A stretch of 64,000 nt of DNA from Bacteroidota bacterium (GCA_013289175.1 JABDAN010000001.1:1-64000); one strand, 5' to 3'; shown: positions 44,490-54,168, counted from the stretch's first letter. The notes: generated by a model from the letters alone, not told the origin. Program-made: numbers and translations.

Positions 44490-44556
44490 ACAAACTCTTG
44501 CCAGATTTCTGTTTGGATAGAATCCGAGAAATTTTTTTTTAATTAATTTGCCATCG

Positions 44557-45684
44557 ATGAAAAACTATCGCCTATTTTTTTATTGGCTGATTATCCTGCT
44601 CATCACGTCCATACCTACCCTTCATGCCCAGGATCTCACGGGTATTTGGCGTGGACATTTTCGTTCAAGCGACGGTTTGGAGCGGCTGGCCGGTATTTAT
44701 GACGACCGTTACAAAATGGAAGTGCAGATCGCTCAAACACACAATCATTTTGAAGCGGTGACCTATTCGTATAAAACAGCAGAATTTTACGGAAAAGCCT
44801 CTGCAACCGGCAGCCTCAATGCCCAGACGAAAAAAGTACTCTTGAAGGAAGCAAAACTCTTGGAATACCGTTCCAATGGAGGGGTCTGCATTATGACCTG
44901 TTTTCTTCAGTATACCAAACTCGGAAATGATGAATACCTGCAGGGAACCTACTACAGTACCAATGCGGCCGATTCATCCATCGGATGCGGCAAAGGAAGT
45001 ATTTTTCTTCACCGGGTTGCTGAATCCGATTTTCACAAAGAACCTTTCTTAGAGAATAAAGAAAAAGAACTCGCCAGAAAAAAATCAAATGTTCCGGTGG
45101 AAACCCCACCGGCTGCAGCGGCTGCTCCCCTGGTAAAAAAACCGGAACCGGCAAAAGCCAACGCTACTGCGACAGTAACCCCTAAAAAGAAACCAGCGCC
45201 AAAGCCGTCTACTTCTGCTGCGATCGCGCAACAAAAATCATCCCAGCTCACCACAGAACCTTCCAAGAATTCCCGGGATAGTACCATTACAATGAAGCAG
45301 CCCAATGAATCGGTTATGATTCCCTATGTGCTGAAAAACCGCACCAATGAGTTGCTTAAAACAATTTCTGTTCATCATTCCCGGATAGAACTTCGCATTT
45401 ACGACGATGGGGCCATTGACAACGATACGGTTTCGGTGTATTACGACAACAAACTTATTGTCTCCAATGCCCGATTGTCCGATCAGCCCATAACCGTTTA
45501 CATCGATGTGGAACCCTCTGACCATCCCCATCAGTTGGTGATGGTAGCGGAAAACCTGGGAGATATACCACCCAATACCTCCCTACTGGTCGTACAGGAC
45601 GGCGAAAAAAGATACGAGGAAAGAATCATTTCCACGGAGCAGAAAAATGTTGAGATCAATTTCGAATACAAGAAAGTAGAGTGA
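44557..45684 (+). CDS. Secreted two-domain protein with a Pro/Ala/Lys linker, unknown function
   Basis: About 375 residues after a signal peptide (MKNYRLFFYWLIILLITSIP, ending THAHAQ-like at LHAQ). The first domain (about 25-150) is a small beta domain starting DLTGIWRGHF, common in Bacteroidota lipocalin-like extracytoplasmic proteins. A low-complexity basic linker rich in Pro, Ala, Lys and Thr covers about 165-240. A beta domain then has ELRIYDDGAIDNDTVSVYY, seen in secreted proteins with a DUF-type beta-sandwich. A TTG at 44548 would add three residues. It stands alone, divergent from thrS. Confidence 0.7.
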   Translation: MKNYRLFFYWLIILLITSIPTLHAQDLTGIWRGHFRSSDGLERLAGIYDDRYKMEVQIAQTHNHFEAVTYSYKTAEFYGKASATGSLNAQTKKVLLKEAKLLEYRSNGGVCIMTCFLQYTKLGNDEYLQGTYYSTNAADSSIGCGKGSIFLHRVAESDFHKEPFLENKEKELARKKSNVPVETPPAAAAAPLVKKPEPAKANATATVTPKKKPAPKPSTSAAIAQQKSSQLTTEPSKNSRDSTITMKQPNESVMIPYVLKNRTNELLKTISVHHSRIELRIYDDGAIDNDTVSVYYDNKLIVSNARLSDQPITVYIDVEPSDHPHQLVMVAENLGDIPPNTSLLVVQDGEKRYEERIISTEQKNVEINFEYKKVE

Positions 45685-45713
45685 CCCCACTCCTTAGAGC
45701 TTGAAAGCCTATT

Positions 45714-47228
45714 TTACTTTCTAGGAATCTTCCCATCTCTCTGACTGGCGAAACTCACAAAAGCAGCCACAATTGTAGCCGCCTGTTTCAAGTCCTCCGG
45801 ACTGAGATGATCATAACTGTCCATATTGCTGTGGTGGGTTCTGGAACCATATTCCAGGGGATCCTGGATGAACTGAAACCCGGGTAAACCGACCGCATCA
45901 AAAGAAAGATGATCGGTACCGGTGGTATTTTCCAGTGTTAAGGTGGAAGCACCCATGTTATGGAAGGGCTTGAACCATTCTTCGAATATTGGCCATGCTG
46001 TCTGATTGCCCTGTAGGTAGATACCACGGATTTTTCCACTTCCGTTGTCCAGGTTCAGGTATACGGAAAGTTTATCCCCTGCAGCGTTGAATTTCTTGGT
46101 GGCCGTATCGGTAAAATGATTTTTCACATAATTTTTCGATCCATGGAGACCGGTTTCCTCACCACCCCATAGGGCGATCCGGATCGTACGGCGGGGTTTG
46201 AATCCAACGGCTTTTAAAATCCGAACGACCTCCATCATGACGGCAGAACCGGCCGCATTGTCGGTTGCTCCCGTAGAACCCTGCCAGCTATCCAGGTGAC
46301 CCCCGATCATAACCAGTTGGTCTTTGAGTTGCTTGTCCGTGCCGGGAATTTCGGCGATGACATTATATCCCTGCTGGTCATCCGACAAAATTTTTGCCTG
46401 GAGTTCCAGGTCGACCCAAACCGGAATCTGATGCTGCAGCAATCGTTGAATCGACATAAAGTGTTCATAGGAGATGGCCACATCATTCATGGCTTCCTGC
46501 ATCAGATCGTTGTAAGGAATGCCATTTTGTACAAAGACGGTCCCGTCTCCATTGCGCGGACTGGTAGTTAGGATGGCCAGCGCTCCTTCCTGGTTCGCAA
46601 ACTTTTTAGTAGCAGCCAGCAAGCGGGCCGCCGCCATAAAGGCCAGGAAATTATTGTTGGGAGTGACGGGTGCTTTCGGATCAAATGCGGACATCTTGAC
46701 CAGTTCCGAATCGGTATACCGCAATGCATCGGGTTTAAATCCGAGCGGAAGGGAATCATTTCTTTTGATCAGGATAATTTTATCTTTCAACTGACCCTGA
46801 TAAGCAATCAGTCCGGATGAATCCTTTACATCGATCAGCACAACCTGGGCATGTTCCAGCCCATGGGTGCCTTTGGAAAAAGTTTTCGGAAATCCAATCA
46901 AGGGCTCATAATAAGGAGCCGTCATGGCCAGATAATATTTTTCAAGCTCCCACCCTTTTCCCCATTTACCCCAGGCTTCCAGGTTGGCATTGTCCAATCC
47001 CCAGGAAGAAAGTTTGCTTTTTGCCCAATTGGCTGCCCGGAAATATCCAGGTGACTCCATCAATCGGGGACCACTGGCATCTGTCAGGTTAAAGGCAATT
47101 TCCATTACCTGAGAATGATTCAAGCCTTCTTCTTTGATTTTGGCAATCAGGGTCGTGTCCAGCTTTTCGGTTTGGGCAAACAACTGACATCCTATCAACA
47201 ACAAGGGCAAAAGAATTCCTTTTTTCAT
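45714..47228 (-). CDS. M28-family zinc aminopeptidase/carboxypeptidase Q-like
   Basis: Exported metallopeptidase, 504 residues with signal MKKGILLPLLLIGCQLFAQ. The Zn ligands appear in order: GGHLDSWQGSTGATDN (His, bridging Asp), GGEETGLHGS (the catalytic EE pair), LNLDNGSG (Asp), and SRTHHSNMDSYDHL (His). A PA-like insertion lies between about residues 130 and 260. Layout and length match the carboxypeptidase Q/aminopeptidase branch of M28. It likely trims peptides in the periplasm. Convergent with the secreted protein gene, 29 bases apart. Confidence 0.92.
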   Translation of the reverse strand: MKKGILLPLLLIGCQLFAQTEKLDTTLIAKIKEEGLNHSQVMEIAFNLTDASGPRLMESPGYFRAANWAKSKLSSWGLDNANLEAWGKWGKGWELEKYYLAMTAPYYEPLIGFPKTFSKGTHGLEHAQVVLIDVKDSSGLIAYQGQLKDKIILIKRNDSLPLGFKPDALRYTDSELVKMSAFDPKAPVTPNNNFLAFMAAARLLAATKKFANQEGALAILTTSPRNGDGTVFVQNGIPYNDLMQEAMNDVAISYEHFMSIQRLLQHQIPVWVDLELQAKILSDDQQGYNVIAEIPGTDKQLKDQLVMIGGHLDSWQGSTGATDNAAGSAVMMEVVRILKAVGFKPRRTIRIALWGGEETGLHGSKNYVKNHFTDTATKKFNAAGDKLSVYLNLDNGSGKIRGIYLQGNQTAWPIFEEWFKPFHNMGASTLTLENTTGTDHLSFDAVGLPGFQFIQDPLEYGSRTHHSNMDSYDHLSPEDLKQAATIVAAFVSFASQRDGKIPRK

Positions 47229-47396
47229 GGTTTACTTTTAGGTGCTGCGAAAGTATATTCAAAAATGATCATTTCAAATAGGCTGCTTACGGGTAAAATC
47301 AATCTTTTTCAGGAGGATGTGGTTCTTGGACTCGGACGGAATAATTGATGCATCTGGATTCGGGGACAAGGAATAATTTTTCAGGATTTTAAAGGA

Positions 47397-48011
47397 TTAT
47401 TCACCCACGGGAACAGAAAACCGAAGGCTGTCACTGACTTCGCTGTTATCGGGTAATTTATAATTTTTATCCAGGTAAGGGTTTACGATTTGGTTTGATG
47501 AACTCAGCCAGTAGGCCTCAGAAGAATCAGCAAAGGCCGTCGTGCAGCGCATGTGGTAGATCACGCCACCATCATAGCGAACGACACGGATCAGTGAATA
47601 CAAATCTTCTGTGATCAAGTTAAATTCCCGCTTCTTTTGTTCCATGGATTTTTCGCTTATCAACCCCAGAATTTCACCATCTACGGATTGTGCGACGCTG
47701 ACGGCAGTCAGGGTTACCGATGAATCTGCTTTAAACTGATCAAACCGGATGCTGTCAACTGCTTTTTTAAGCCCAAGGGCTGCTTGGGTGATCTGGGCCG
47801 TATCGGCCGTCTTAAAAATTTCAGCCAGCCGGTAATAGCTATTCATGACCTGCGCGAAGGATCGGTTAAAAGCCGAGGATTTGCTACTGACGGCCAAAGG
47901 GGCTTCCTTTACTTCTGGGGTGCCGGTAGATGAGCTGCTTTTATGAAGAACCAAGTATGTAATTCCGAGCGCCAGGGCCAAAACACCAATCAACAAAAAG
48001 GCCTTCTTCAT
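47397..48011 (-). CDS. DUF3347-domain membrane-anchored protein
   Basis: 204 residues. A single N-terminal hydrophobic helix (AFLLIGVLALALGITYLVL) anchors it. After a Ser/Thr-rich spacer lies a helical domain (about 48-125), then the DUF3347 closing block IYHMRCTTAF, with AYWLSSSNQIVNPY. In copper/silver efflux proteins this block usually reads HCPMA..WLS..I.NPY. Here the Cys and Met positions are shuffled (MRCTTA), so metal binding is uncertain. No heavy-metal efflux genes are nearby, which is unusual. Confidence 0.7.
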   Translation of the reverse strand: MKKAFLLIGVLALALGITYLVLHKSSSSTGTPEVKEAPLAVSSKSSAFNRSFAQVMNSYYRLAEIFKTADTAQITQAALGLKKAVDSIRFDQFKADSSVTLTAVSVAQSVDGEILGLISEKSMEQKKREFNLITEDLYSLIRVVRYDGGVIYHMRCTTAFADSSEAYWLSSSNQIVNPYLDKNYKLPDNSEVSDSLRFSVPVGE

Positions 48012-48063
48012 AAATAGAATTTAAATAGAAATTATTCAAAGATAATTCTAAATGCATTTGCTT

Positions 48064-48071
48064 TAATTTTG
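48064..48071 (+). promoter_or_regulatory. Candidate -7 box of the ABC-F gene
   Basis: TAATTTTG matches TAnnTTTG, 29 bases before the ATG at 48100. The divergent DUF3347 gene has its own match (TATCTTTG on the minus strand, 48037-48044). Neither has a clear -33 element. Confidence 0.3.
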
Positions 48072-48099
48072 CGCGTTTGAATTAATACCCATTCATCAT

Positions 48100-50055
48100 A
48101 TGCTGGCAGGTTTTCAGAATTTGACTTTTGAGTTTGGTGCGCGTGTTATCCTCAAAGATGCTACCTGGCATATCCAACCGGGTGAACACATCGGTCTGAT
48201 CGGATACAACGGGACCGGCAAATCGACTTTATTGAAATTGCTTGCCGGTGAATATACCCCTTCCGGTGGAACGGTAGAGCGTAGCCGCAATACCAGCATT
48301 GGTTACCTGCACCAGGATTTGCTCAGTTTTGATACCAATGATTCAATATTAAAAGTAGCGATGGGTGCTTTTGATAAAGTCCTTACGGTGGAAAAAGAGC
48401 TCGAAGCATTGGTACAAGAAATGGAAGCAGAAGAAAAACAAGGTAAACCGCAATCCGAACAGCTTCTGTTGACCTATACCGACAAATTGCATGAAATGGA
48501 TTTGTTGGATGGATACAATATTCACCACAAAACCGAGGAAGTATTACAGGGCCTGGGTTTTTCCAATGCACACCTTCAACGGCCTTACCGCGAATTTAGC
48601 GGGGGATGGAGGATGCGCGTCCTGTTGGCAAAAATGATTCTCCAAAAACCCGACCTGCTGCTCTTGGATGAACCGACCAATCACCTGGATCTTCCCTCTA
48701 TTGAGTGGCTTGAAAAATATCTGAAAAATTATCAGGGATCAGTGGTGATTGTCAGCCACGATAAATTTTTCCTGGACCGCATGGTAGATAAAATTGTTGA
48801 GCTCTATCAACAAGATCTCCATTTTTACAATGGAAACTATTCCTTTTATGAGAAAGAAAAGGAAATGCGGATTACCATCCAGCAAAAAGCGTACGAAAAT
48901 CAAAAAGATTATATCCGCCAACAGGAAAGATTCATTGAACGCTTCAAGGCCAAAGCCAGCAAAGCAGCTGCTGCCCAATCGGCCATGAAACGCCTCGATA
49001 AAATGGATCGGCTTGAAAATGTGGAAATGGAAAGACCCGATATGAGGATACAGTTTCGGATAGATCGTCCGCCAGGCAAAGTGCTCGTGCAGCTAAAAGA
49101 TGCCAGCAAAAGTTTTGGAGACAATACCATTATTCAACACGCCGAAGCAGAAATAGAAAGGGGCGATAAAATTGCCCTGATCGGAGCCAATGGTAAGGGC
49201 AAGTCCACCGTACTGCGTATGGTCGCCGGTACAGAACCTTTTAGCGGTGAACGCGTGTGGGGGCACCACGTGGATGCCAGTTTTTATGCGCAACATCAAC
49301 TGGAATCCTTAAATCTGAACGATTCGGTCCTGGAGGAAATGAAACATTGCGGCTCTGGCAAAAATGAACTCGAACTCAGGACCTTGCTGGGATGTTTTCT
49401 GTTTTCCGGAGACGATGTGGATAAAAAGATCAAAGTGCTCAGCGGAGGCGAGAAAGCCCGGGTGGCCTTGGCCAAGACCATTGCCGGTAAAGCCAATTTC
49501 CTTCTTTTGGACGAACCCACCAATCACCTGGACATCCATTCCTGCGAACTGCTGGCCGAAGCCCTCAATAAATATGAAGGGAGTTATATCCTGGTAAGCC
49601 ATGACCGGTACTTTATTTCAAAAACTGCCAACAAAATCTGGGAAATAGATGACCTGAGAATCAAGGAATTCAAGGGGACCTATGAGGAATGGGTGGAATG
49701 GAACAAAAGAATGGCTTTACAGACCAAGCCCAGTGCCAACAAACCGAAAACCGAAAAACCCGCAGCCGAGCCACCCAAATCCCCCGTGATTTCGACTCCG
49801 ATCAACAAAGAATCAAAAAAACAACTACAGAAACAACAAAGACTCGTAGAGCAACTCGATGAGAATATTAAACGTCTTAAACAGGAAAGCAGTGAACTTG
49901 AACAGCGATTATCGGCTCCGGAAATTTATGCCGACAGACAAAAATTCCTGGTAGCCGAATCAGAGTACAAAAAATCTGCCCTCAGTCTCTCGGTGGCCAT
50001 GCAGACCTACGATGCAGCCCTAGAGAAACTGATGGAATTGGAAGAAGAAGGATAA
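48100..50055 (+). CDS. ABC-F family ATPase
   Basis: Soluble protein with two ABC ATPase domains and no membrane helices, acting on the ribosome in this family. Walker A motifs are GYNGTGKST (35-43) and GANGKGKST. Signatures are FSGGWRMR and LSGGEKAR, and the Walker B motifs LLLLDEPTNHLD and FLLLDEPTNHLD share the family's ending. The interdomain P-site tRNA linker (about 245-300) is basic and long. A C-terminal coiled coil (about 565-650) resembles Uup/YdiF-type proteins. Whether it is a translation factor or gives antibiotic resistance cannot be told. Confidence 0.92.
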   Translation: MLAGFQNLTFEFGARVILKDATWHIQPGEHIGLIGYNGTGKSTLLKLLAGEYTPSGGTVERSRNTSIGYLHQDLLSFDTNDSILKVAMGAFDKVLTVEKELEALVQEMEAEEKQGKPQSEQLLLTYTDKLHEMDLLDGYNIHHKTEEVLQGLGFSNAHLQRPYREFSGGWRMRVLLAKMILQKPDLLLLDEPTNHLDLPSIEWLEKYLKNYQGSVVIVSHDKFFLDRMVDKIVELYQQDLHFYNGNYSFYEKEKEMRITIQQKAYENQKDYIRQQERFIERFKAKASKAAAAQSAMKRLDKMDRLENVEMERPDMRIQFRIDRPPGKVLVQLKDASKSFGDNTIIQHAEAEIERGDKIALIGANGKGKSTVLRMVAGTEPFSGERVWGHHVDASFYAQHQLESLNLNDSVLEEMKHCGSGKNELELRTLLGCFLFSGDDVDKKIKVLSGGEKARVALAKTIAGKANFLLLDEPTNHLDIHSCELLAEALNKYEGSYILVSHDRYFISKTANKIWEIDDLRIKEFKGTYEEWVEWNKRMALQTKPSANKPKTEKPAAEPPKSPVISTPINKESKKQLQKQQRLVEQLDENIKRLKQESSELEQRLSAPEIYADRQKFLVAESEYKKSALSLSVAMQTYDAALEKLMELEEEG

Positions 50056-50117
50056 TCCGCCAGCATATTGAATCTACAGAACGGGAATAGCTGTCCTAAC
50101 CAGAACCTAAAACACAT

Positions 50118-50125
50118 TAAATTTG
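50118..50125 (+). promoter_or_regulatory. Candidate -7 box upstream of the patatin gene
   Basis: TAAATTTG matches TAnnTTTG. Transcription would start near 50132. That leaves under 90 bases before the GTG at 50216, with no ATG between them in the patatin frame. Confidence 0.3.
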
Positions 50126-50215
50126 GATAAACTGTCTAGCATTCATTAAAAAAAATTCCCGCTTATCAATTTCCAAGTTTTCAAATTCTCCCATCTCCCG
50201 GTTTTCATCGTCAGC

Positions 50216-52423
50216 GTGTGTTTATGCATGCTTCCTCCTTTGGTAAAGGGACAGGATACGCTCAAATCAAAAAGACCAAAGATCGGTCTTACCCTCAGCG
50301 GGGGTGGTGCCAAGGGCTTGGCACATATCGGGATACTGAAAGCCATTGATTCAGCTGGCCTTTCCATTGACTATATAACCGGTACCAGTATGGGCAGTAT
50401 CATCGGTTCGCTGTACGCCTCGGGTTATTCGGCTGATTCCATCCTCTATATCGGACGCCATATTCACTGGGATCAACTCCTGTCCAACCAGAGTTCTCTG
50501 AGAAATATCATCATGGAAGAAAAGGATGAATATGCCAAATATGATCTGGAACTGCCCTGGGTCAATCATTTCTTCAGAATCTCTACCGGTGTCCTAGAAG
50601 GACAGGAGCTCTGGCTGAAGTTTTCCGAAATGCTTTTCCCGGTATATAAAATAAAAAACTTCGATTCGCTGGATATTCCTTTTAAATGTATTGCAACCGA
50701 TATTTCCACCGGACAGGCCGTCGTCCTGGATAGCGGTGAAATTGTTACGGCTGTACGGGCGAGCATGGCGATTCCATCTGTTTTCACGGCGGTTGAATAT
50801 CAGGGGCATCTGCTGGTCGATGGAGGTATCGTTCGCAATTTCCCGGTGAAGGATGTAAGGGAAATGGGCGCCCAATTCGTTATTGGAAGCAATGTGACCA
50901 GCAGTCTTCTTCCGGCAAACAAAGTGAGCAATGCTTTGCAGGTCCTTTTGCAAATAGCATTTTTCCGGGAAGCCGAGGATACAAAAATGGAAGTGCCCCT
51001 CTGCAATATTTACGTGCAGACACCCCTGGAAAAATACAGTATGGCTACCTTCAGTTCTGCCGATGAAATCATTGAAGCCGGCCTGGAAGAAGGAAGAAAA
51101 CTGTATCCGCAATTTAAAAAACTGGCGGACTCACTCAATAATCTCTACGGGACGCAGGTGGTGGAAAAAGAACTGCCGGATGTGCACAGTGTAAAAATAT
51201 CGACCTATGAAGTAAAAGGTCTGAAATTCACCACACAGGATTTCTTTATTCATACCACGGGTCTGCTGACCAACCATGTATATACCCCTGAAATGCTCGC
51301 CCACATGGTACGCCGGGCTTCCGGTACCCGGTATTACACCCTTATCAACTATCAGCTGATTCCGCAGCCCGATGGATCTGCCAAAATCGTATTTGATGTG
51401 GTGGAATCCCCTTTGACTTTTGCCAAACTTTCTTTGCACTACAACCAGTTTACCGGCATCAGCGCCATTCTCAATCTGACTTCCCGGGATTTTTTCACAC
51501 CCAATTCCAGAAGTTTGGTCACGCTAAATATCGGAGAAAATTTCAGGGTACGGGCCGAACACCTCCAATACATCGGCCGTGACCGAAAATTCGCATTGAA
51601 ATTATCTACCCAGTTTGATCAGCAAAATATTACCACCTATGTCAATACCAAGGAAGCCGGCATTTACAATCAGAACTACTTCGTTATGGATGGAAAATTC
51701 GGTTATTCCACCAACCGCGATCTGACCATTGGTGTAGGAACCAGGTTTGAATGGATAAAGTACAATCCGTCGATTACTTCCGCTTTGGAATTTAAAGGGA
51801 CAAATAATTTCCCCACCAGTTATTTTTATTTTGATCAGAATTCCTTGGACCGTCCGGTATACCCCAAAAAAGGAATCAAGTCGGGAATGGAGGCAGACTG
51901 GGTATTCACACAGAACCCTGCGATACAACTGCACACCAATGTTCTGGATGAGGATACCATCAGCGCCAGCAATCCCTACCCGCGAATTTTATTTCACTTC
52001 GAAAGTTATACGCCCCTTTCCGATAAGAGTACCCTGATGTTTTTACTCCAGTCAGGTCTTAACTTCCAGCAGGGATCCATGCTGAACGAATTTTCCATCG
52101 GAGGCCTCACCTATACTTTTCACAATCAGATTACCTTTGCCGGACTCCGGGAAGGTTCCTACTATTCTCCCAGTACAGCAGAAATCCAGGCCGGTTTCCG
52201 GTATAATTTTTATGGCAACCTTTACCTCACGGCCAGGGGAAATGTCATGTTCAACAATTTTGTTCGCAGCGACGGACAGTTTTACAACACACCAGATTTT
52301 TTATCGGGTTATGCACTGACATTTACCTACAATTTCGTGTTGGGTCCCCTGGAACTGAGTGCCATGTATTGTGATCAGTGGAAAAAAGTGATGGGGTATG
52401 TAAATATTGGCATTCCTTTTTAA
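50216..52423 (+). CDS. Patatin-like phospholipase fused to an outer-membrane barrel (PlpD-like)
   Basis: The patatin domain has an oxyanion loop LSGGGAKGLAHIG (28-40), the catalytic Ser58 in GTSMG and the Asp in LLVDGGIVRNFP. A POTRA-like segment follows near 330-415, and a BamA/Omp85-type barrel fills the C-terminal half, ending GYVNIGIPF. It fits type Vd autotransporters (PlpD, FplA), which carry a lipase to the cell surface or periplasm. The start is uncertain: the GTG at 50216 leaves only a cut-off signal peptide. The frame is open to 50150 with hydrophobic residues (LPVFIVSVCLCMLPPL) but no ATG. Confidence 0.85.
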   Translation: MCLCMLPPLVKGQDTLKSKRPKIGLTLSGGGAKGLAHIGILKAIDSAGLSIDYITGTSMGSIIGSLYASGYSADSILYIGRHIHWDQLLSNQSSLRNIIMEEKDEYAKYDLELPWVNHFFRISTGVLEGQELWLKFSEMLFPVYKIKNFDSLDIPFKCIATDISTGQAVVLDSGEIVTAVRASMAIPSVFTAVEYQGHLLVDGGIVRNFPVKDVREMGAQFVIGSNVTSSLLPANKVSNALQVLLQIAFFREAEDTKMEVPLCNIYVQTPLEKYSMATFSSADEIIEAGLEEGRKLYPQFKKLADSLNNLYGTQVVEKELPDVHSVKISTYEVKGLKFTTQDFFIHTTGLLTNHVYTPEMLAHMVRRASGTRYYTLINYQLIPQPDGSAKIVFDVVESPLTFAKLSLHYNQFTGISAILNLTSRDFFTPNSRSLVTLNIGENFRVRAEHLQYIGRDRKFALKLSTQFDQQNITTYVNTKEAGIYNQNYFVMDGKFGYSTNRDLTIGVGTRFEWIKYNPSITSALEFKGTNNFPTSYFYFDQNSLDRPVYPKKGIKSGMEADWVFTQNPAIQLHTNVLDEDTISASNPYPRILFHFESYTPLSDKSTLMFLLQSGLNFQQGSMLNEFSIGGLTYTFHNQITFAGLREGSYYSPSTAEIQAGFRYNFYGNLYLTARGNVMFNNFVRSDGQFYNTPDFLSGYALTFTYNFVLGPLELSAMYCDQWKKVMGYVNIGIPF

Positions 52424-52440
52424 TTATTGACTCCCCATCC

Positions 52441-52469
52441 TCGCCCCTTCTTGGGTTCTATTGGGGCGA
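52441..52469. terminator. Possible bidirectional terminator between patatin and ftcD-like genes
   Basis: TCGCCCC (52441-52447) pairs with GGGGCGA (52463-52469) across a 15-base loop between the two convergent genes. It overlaps the last codons of the formiminotransferase gene and has no clear T-run, so support is weak. Confidence 0.3.
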
Positions 52470-54131
52470 AAGACCTACCAGGTCCAAAATTTCTTTTTCT
52501 TTTTTTATCGCTTCCTCTTGCATTTTCTTTCCTTCCTCGACCATGGAAGAAATTGCCGGGTCTTTGGCAGGTCCCGAAGCATTGATGCATACATTCAGGT
52601 ATGCACCCAGCACAGCGCTGCGGGCGCAAAGGGCCCCGACGCCTGCATCCGATTTGGATTGCGGGTTTCCATCCTTAGCCATCGCTTTTAGTATATCCAT
52701 GGATTGCAAAGCTACCTGCATTACGCGGAAAGGAACCTCGATGGCTTGCAAGGTGGCCTCCTGGATGGCCAGGGTTCTGGCAGTTTTTTCATCCTCGGTG
52801 GATTTGGGCAAGGACCGCGCTACCATGATGCCTTCAAATGCCCGTGTATCTTGATCCACCAAAGAAAGCAATTCCTTTTTTTGAGCAGAGGCCTTGTCCG
52901 CCCAGTCACCGAAAACTTCCCACTCATTTTTTAGTGCAGATAAATTGGCGACCATGGCTCCCAGTCCCGCCCCCAGTGCGCCCATATAGGCTGCTACGGA
53001 TCCTCCTCCCGGTGCCGGGGATTCACTGGCCGTTTCATCAGCGAATTCACTTAAGGATAACCGAACCAGTCTTTCGTCCCCTTTTTCCTTCAGTAAATAT
53101 TCAATGATCTTTTCTTCCGGTTTGAAGGGTGCCAGTTCATCGAGCCCCATGGTCAGGACGGCCAAGCGAATCAATTCTTTTTCAGATACGCCAATGGAAC
53201 GCCGTTGCTTTTTCAAAAAATATTTACCTGCATCCAGCAGGGCCCGTAAGGGAATCAGTCCGACCAGCTCACTACCCGTAACCCGAATACCCCGGGCATC
53301 GGCTTTGCGACAGACTTCGTCAAAAGCAATATGTAGAGGCGTGATCGAAAGATTGGTCAGATTCATAGAAATCTGAGCCACGCCATATTCTTCAATGAAC
53401 CACCCGATGGCTTTCACGGATTTCAGAGAACCGGGGATCATTACCGGTTGACCTTTATCGTCTTTTACTATGTCACCATAGACCGGATCCCCTGTTCTTT
53501 TTATACGACCCGCTTCCCGCACATCGAAAGCCACGCTGTTGGCGCGCCGGACGGAAGTGGTATTGAGGTTTACATTGTAAGCTACCAGAAAATCCCTTGC
53601 CCCGATAACGGTAGCGCCTCGTTTTTCATCAAAACGTGAAGGCCCGAAATCCGGTTTCCATTCTTGTTTTTTTATTTTTTCGCCAAACCCTTCATATTCT
53701 CCCGCCCGGATGAGGGAAAGATTGCTGCGGTCTTTATTCGGCTGGGCCGCTTCATAGAGGTAAACAGGAATCGACAATTCGCTTCCAACCCGCTCTGCCA
53801 GTTTTACGGCCCATTGAGCCGTTTCCTCAATGGAAATACCCGATACCGGAATCAATGGACAGACGTCGGTGGCTCCCATCCGGGGATGCTCACCCCTGTG
53901 GCCGCGCATATCAATGAGTTCCCCCGCTTTGCGGATAGCCAGGAAAGCCGCATCCACGACCGCCTGCGGCGAACCGACAAAAGTAACCACCGTGCGATTG
54001 GTCGCTTTTCCGGGATCTACGTTCAGCAACCGGACGCCCGCAACGGATTGGATTTCCTTGGTTATGGCATCGATTTTCTGAAGATCTCGGCCTTCACTGA
54101 AATTGGGAACGCATTCAATTATGGGTGTCAT
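52458..54131 (-). CDS. ftcD: Bifunctional glutamate formiminotransferase/formiminoTHF cyclodeaminase
   Basis: About 557 residues joining two enzymes. The N-terminal formiminotransferase (MTPIIECVPNFSEGRD, HRGEHPRMGATDVCPLIPV) moves the formimino group from formiminoglutamate to THF. The C-terminal cyclodeaminase (from about 350, SLSEFADETASESPAPGGGS) releases ammonia to give methenyl-THF. It completes histidine degradation to glutamate with one-carbon gain. A TTG 27 codons upstream is rejected. It is the last gene of the hut run, 37 bases after the membrane protein gene. Confidence 0.93.
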   Translation of the reverse strand: MTPIIECVPNFSEGRDLQKIDAITKEIQSVAGVRLLNVDPGKATNRTVVTFVGSPQAVVDAAFLAIRKAGELIDMRGHRGEHPRMGATDVCPLIPVSGISIEETAQWAVKLAERVGSELSIPVYLYEAAQPNKDRSNLSLIRAGEYEGFGEKIKKQEWKPDFGPSRFDEKRGATVIGARDFLVAYNVNLNTTSVRRANSVAFDVREAGRIKRTGDPVYGDIVKDDKGQPVMIPGSLKSVKAIGWFIEEYGVAQISMNLTNLSITPLHIAFDEVCRKADARGIRVTGSELVGLIPLRALLDAGKYFLKKQRRSIGVSEKELIRLAVLTMGLDELAPFKPEEKIIEYLLKEKGDERLVRLSLSEFADETASESPAPGGGSVAAYMGALGAGLGAMVANLSALKNEWEVFGDWADKASAQKKELLSLVDQDTRAFEGIMVARSLPKSTEDEKTARTLAIQEATLQAIEVPFRVMQVALQSMDILKAMAKDGNPQSKSDAGVGALCARSAVLGAYLNVCINASGPAKDPAISSMVEEGKKMQEEAIKKEKEILDLVGLSPQ

Positions 54132-54168
54132 ATGTCGCAGTTGCGTGGGCAATGTTAAGGAAAGAAAG

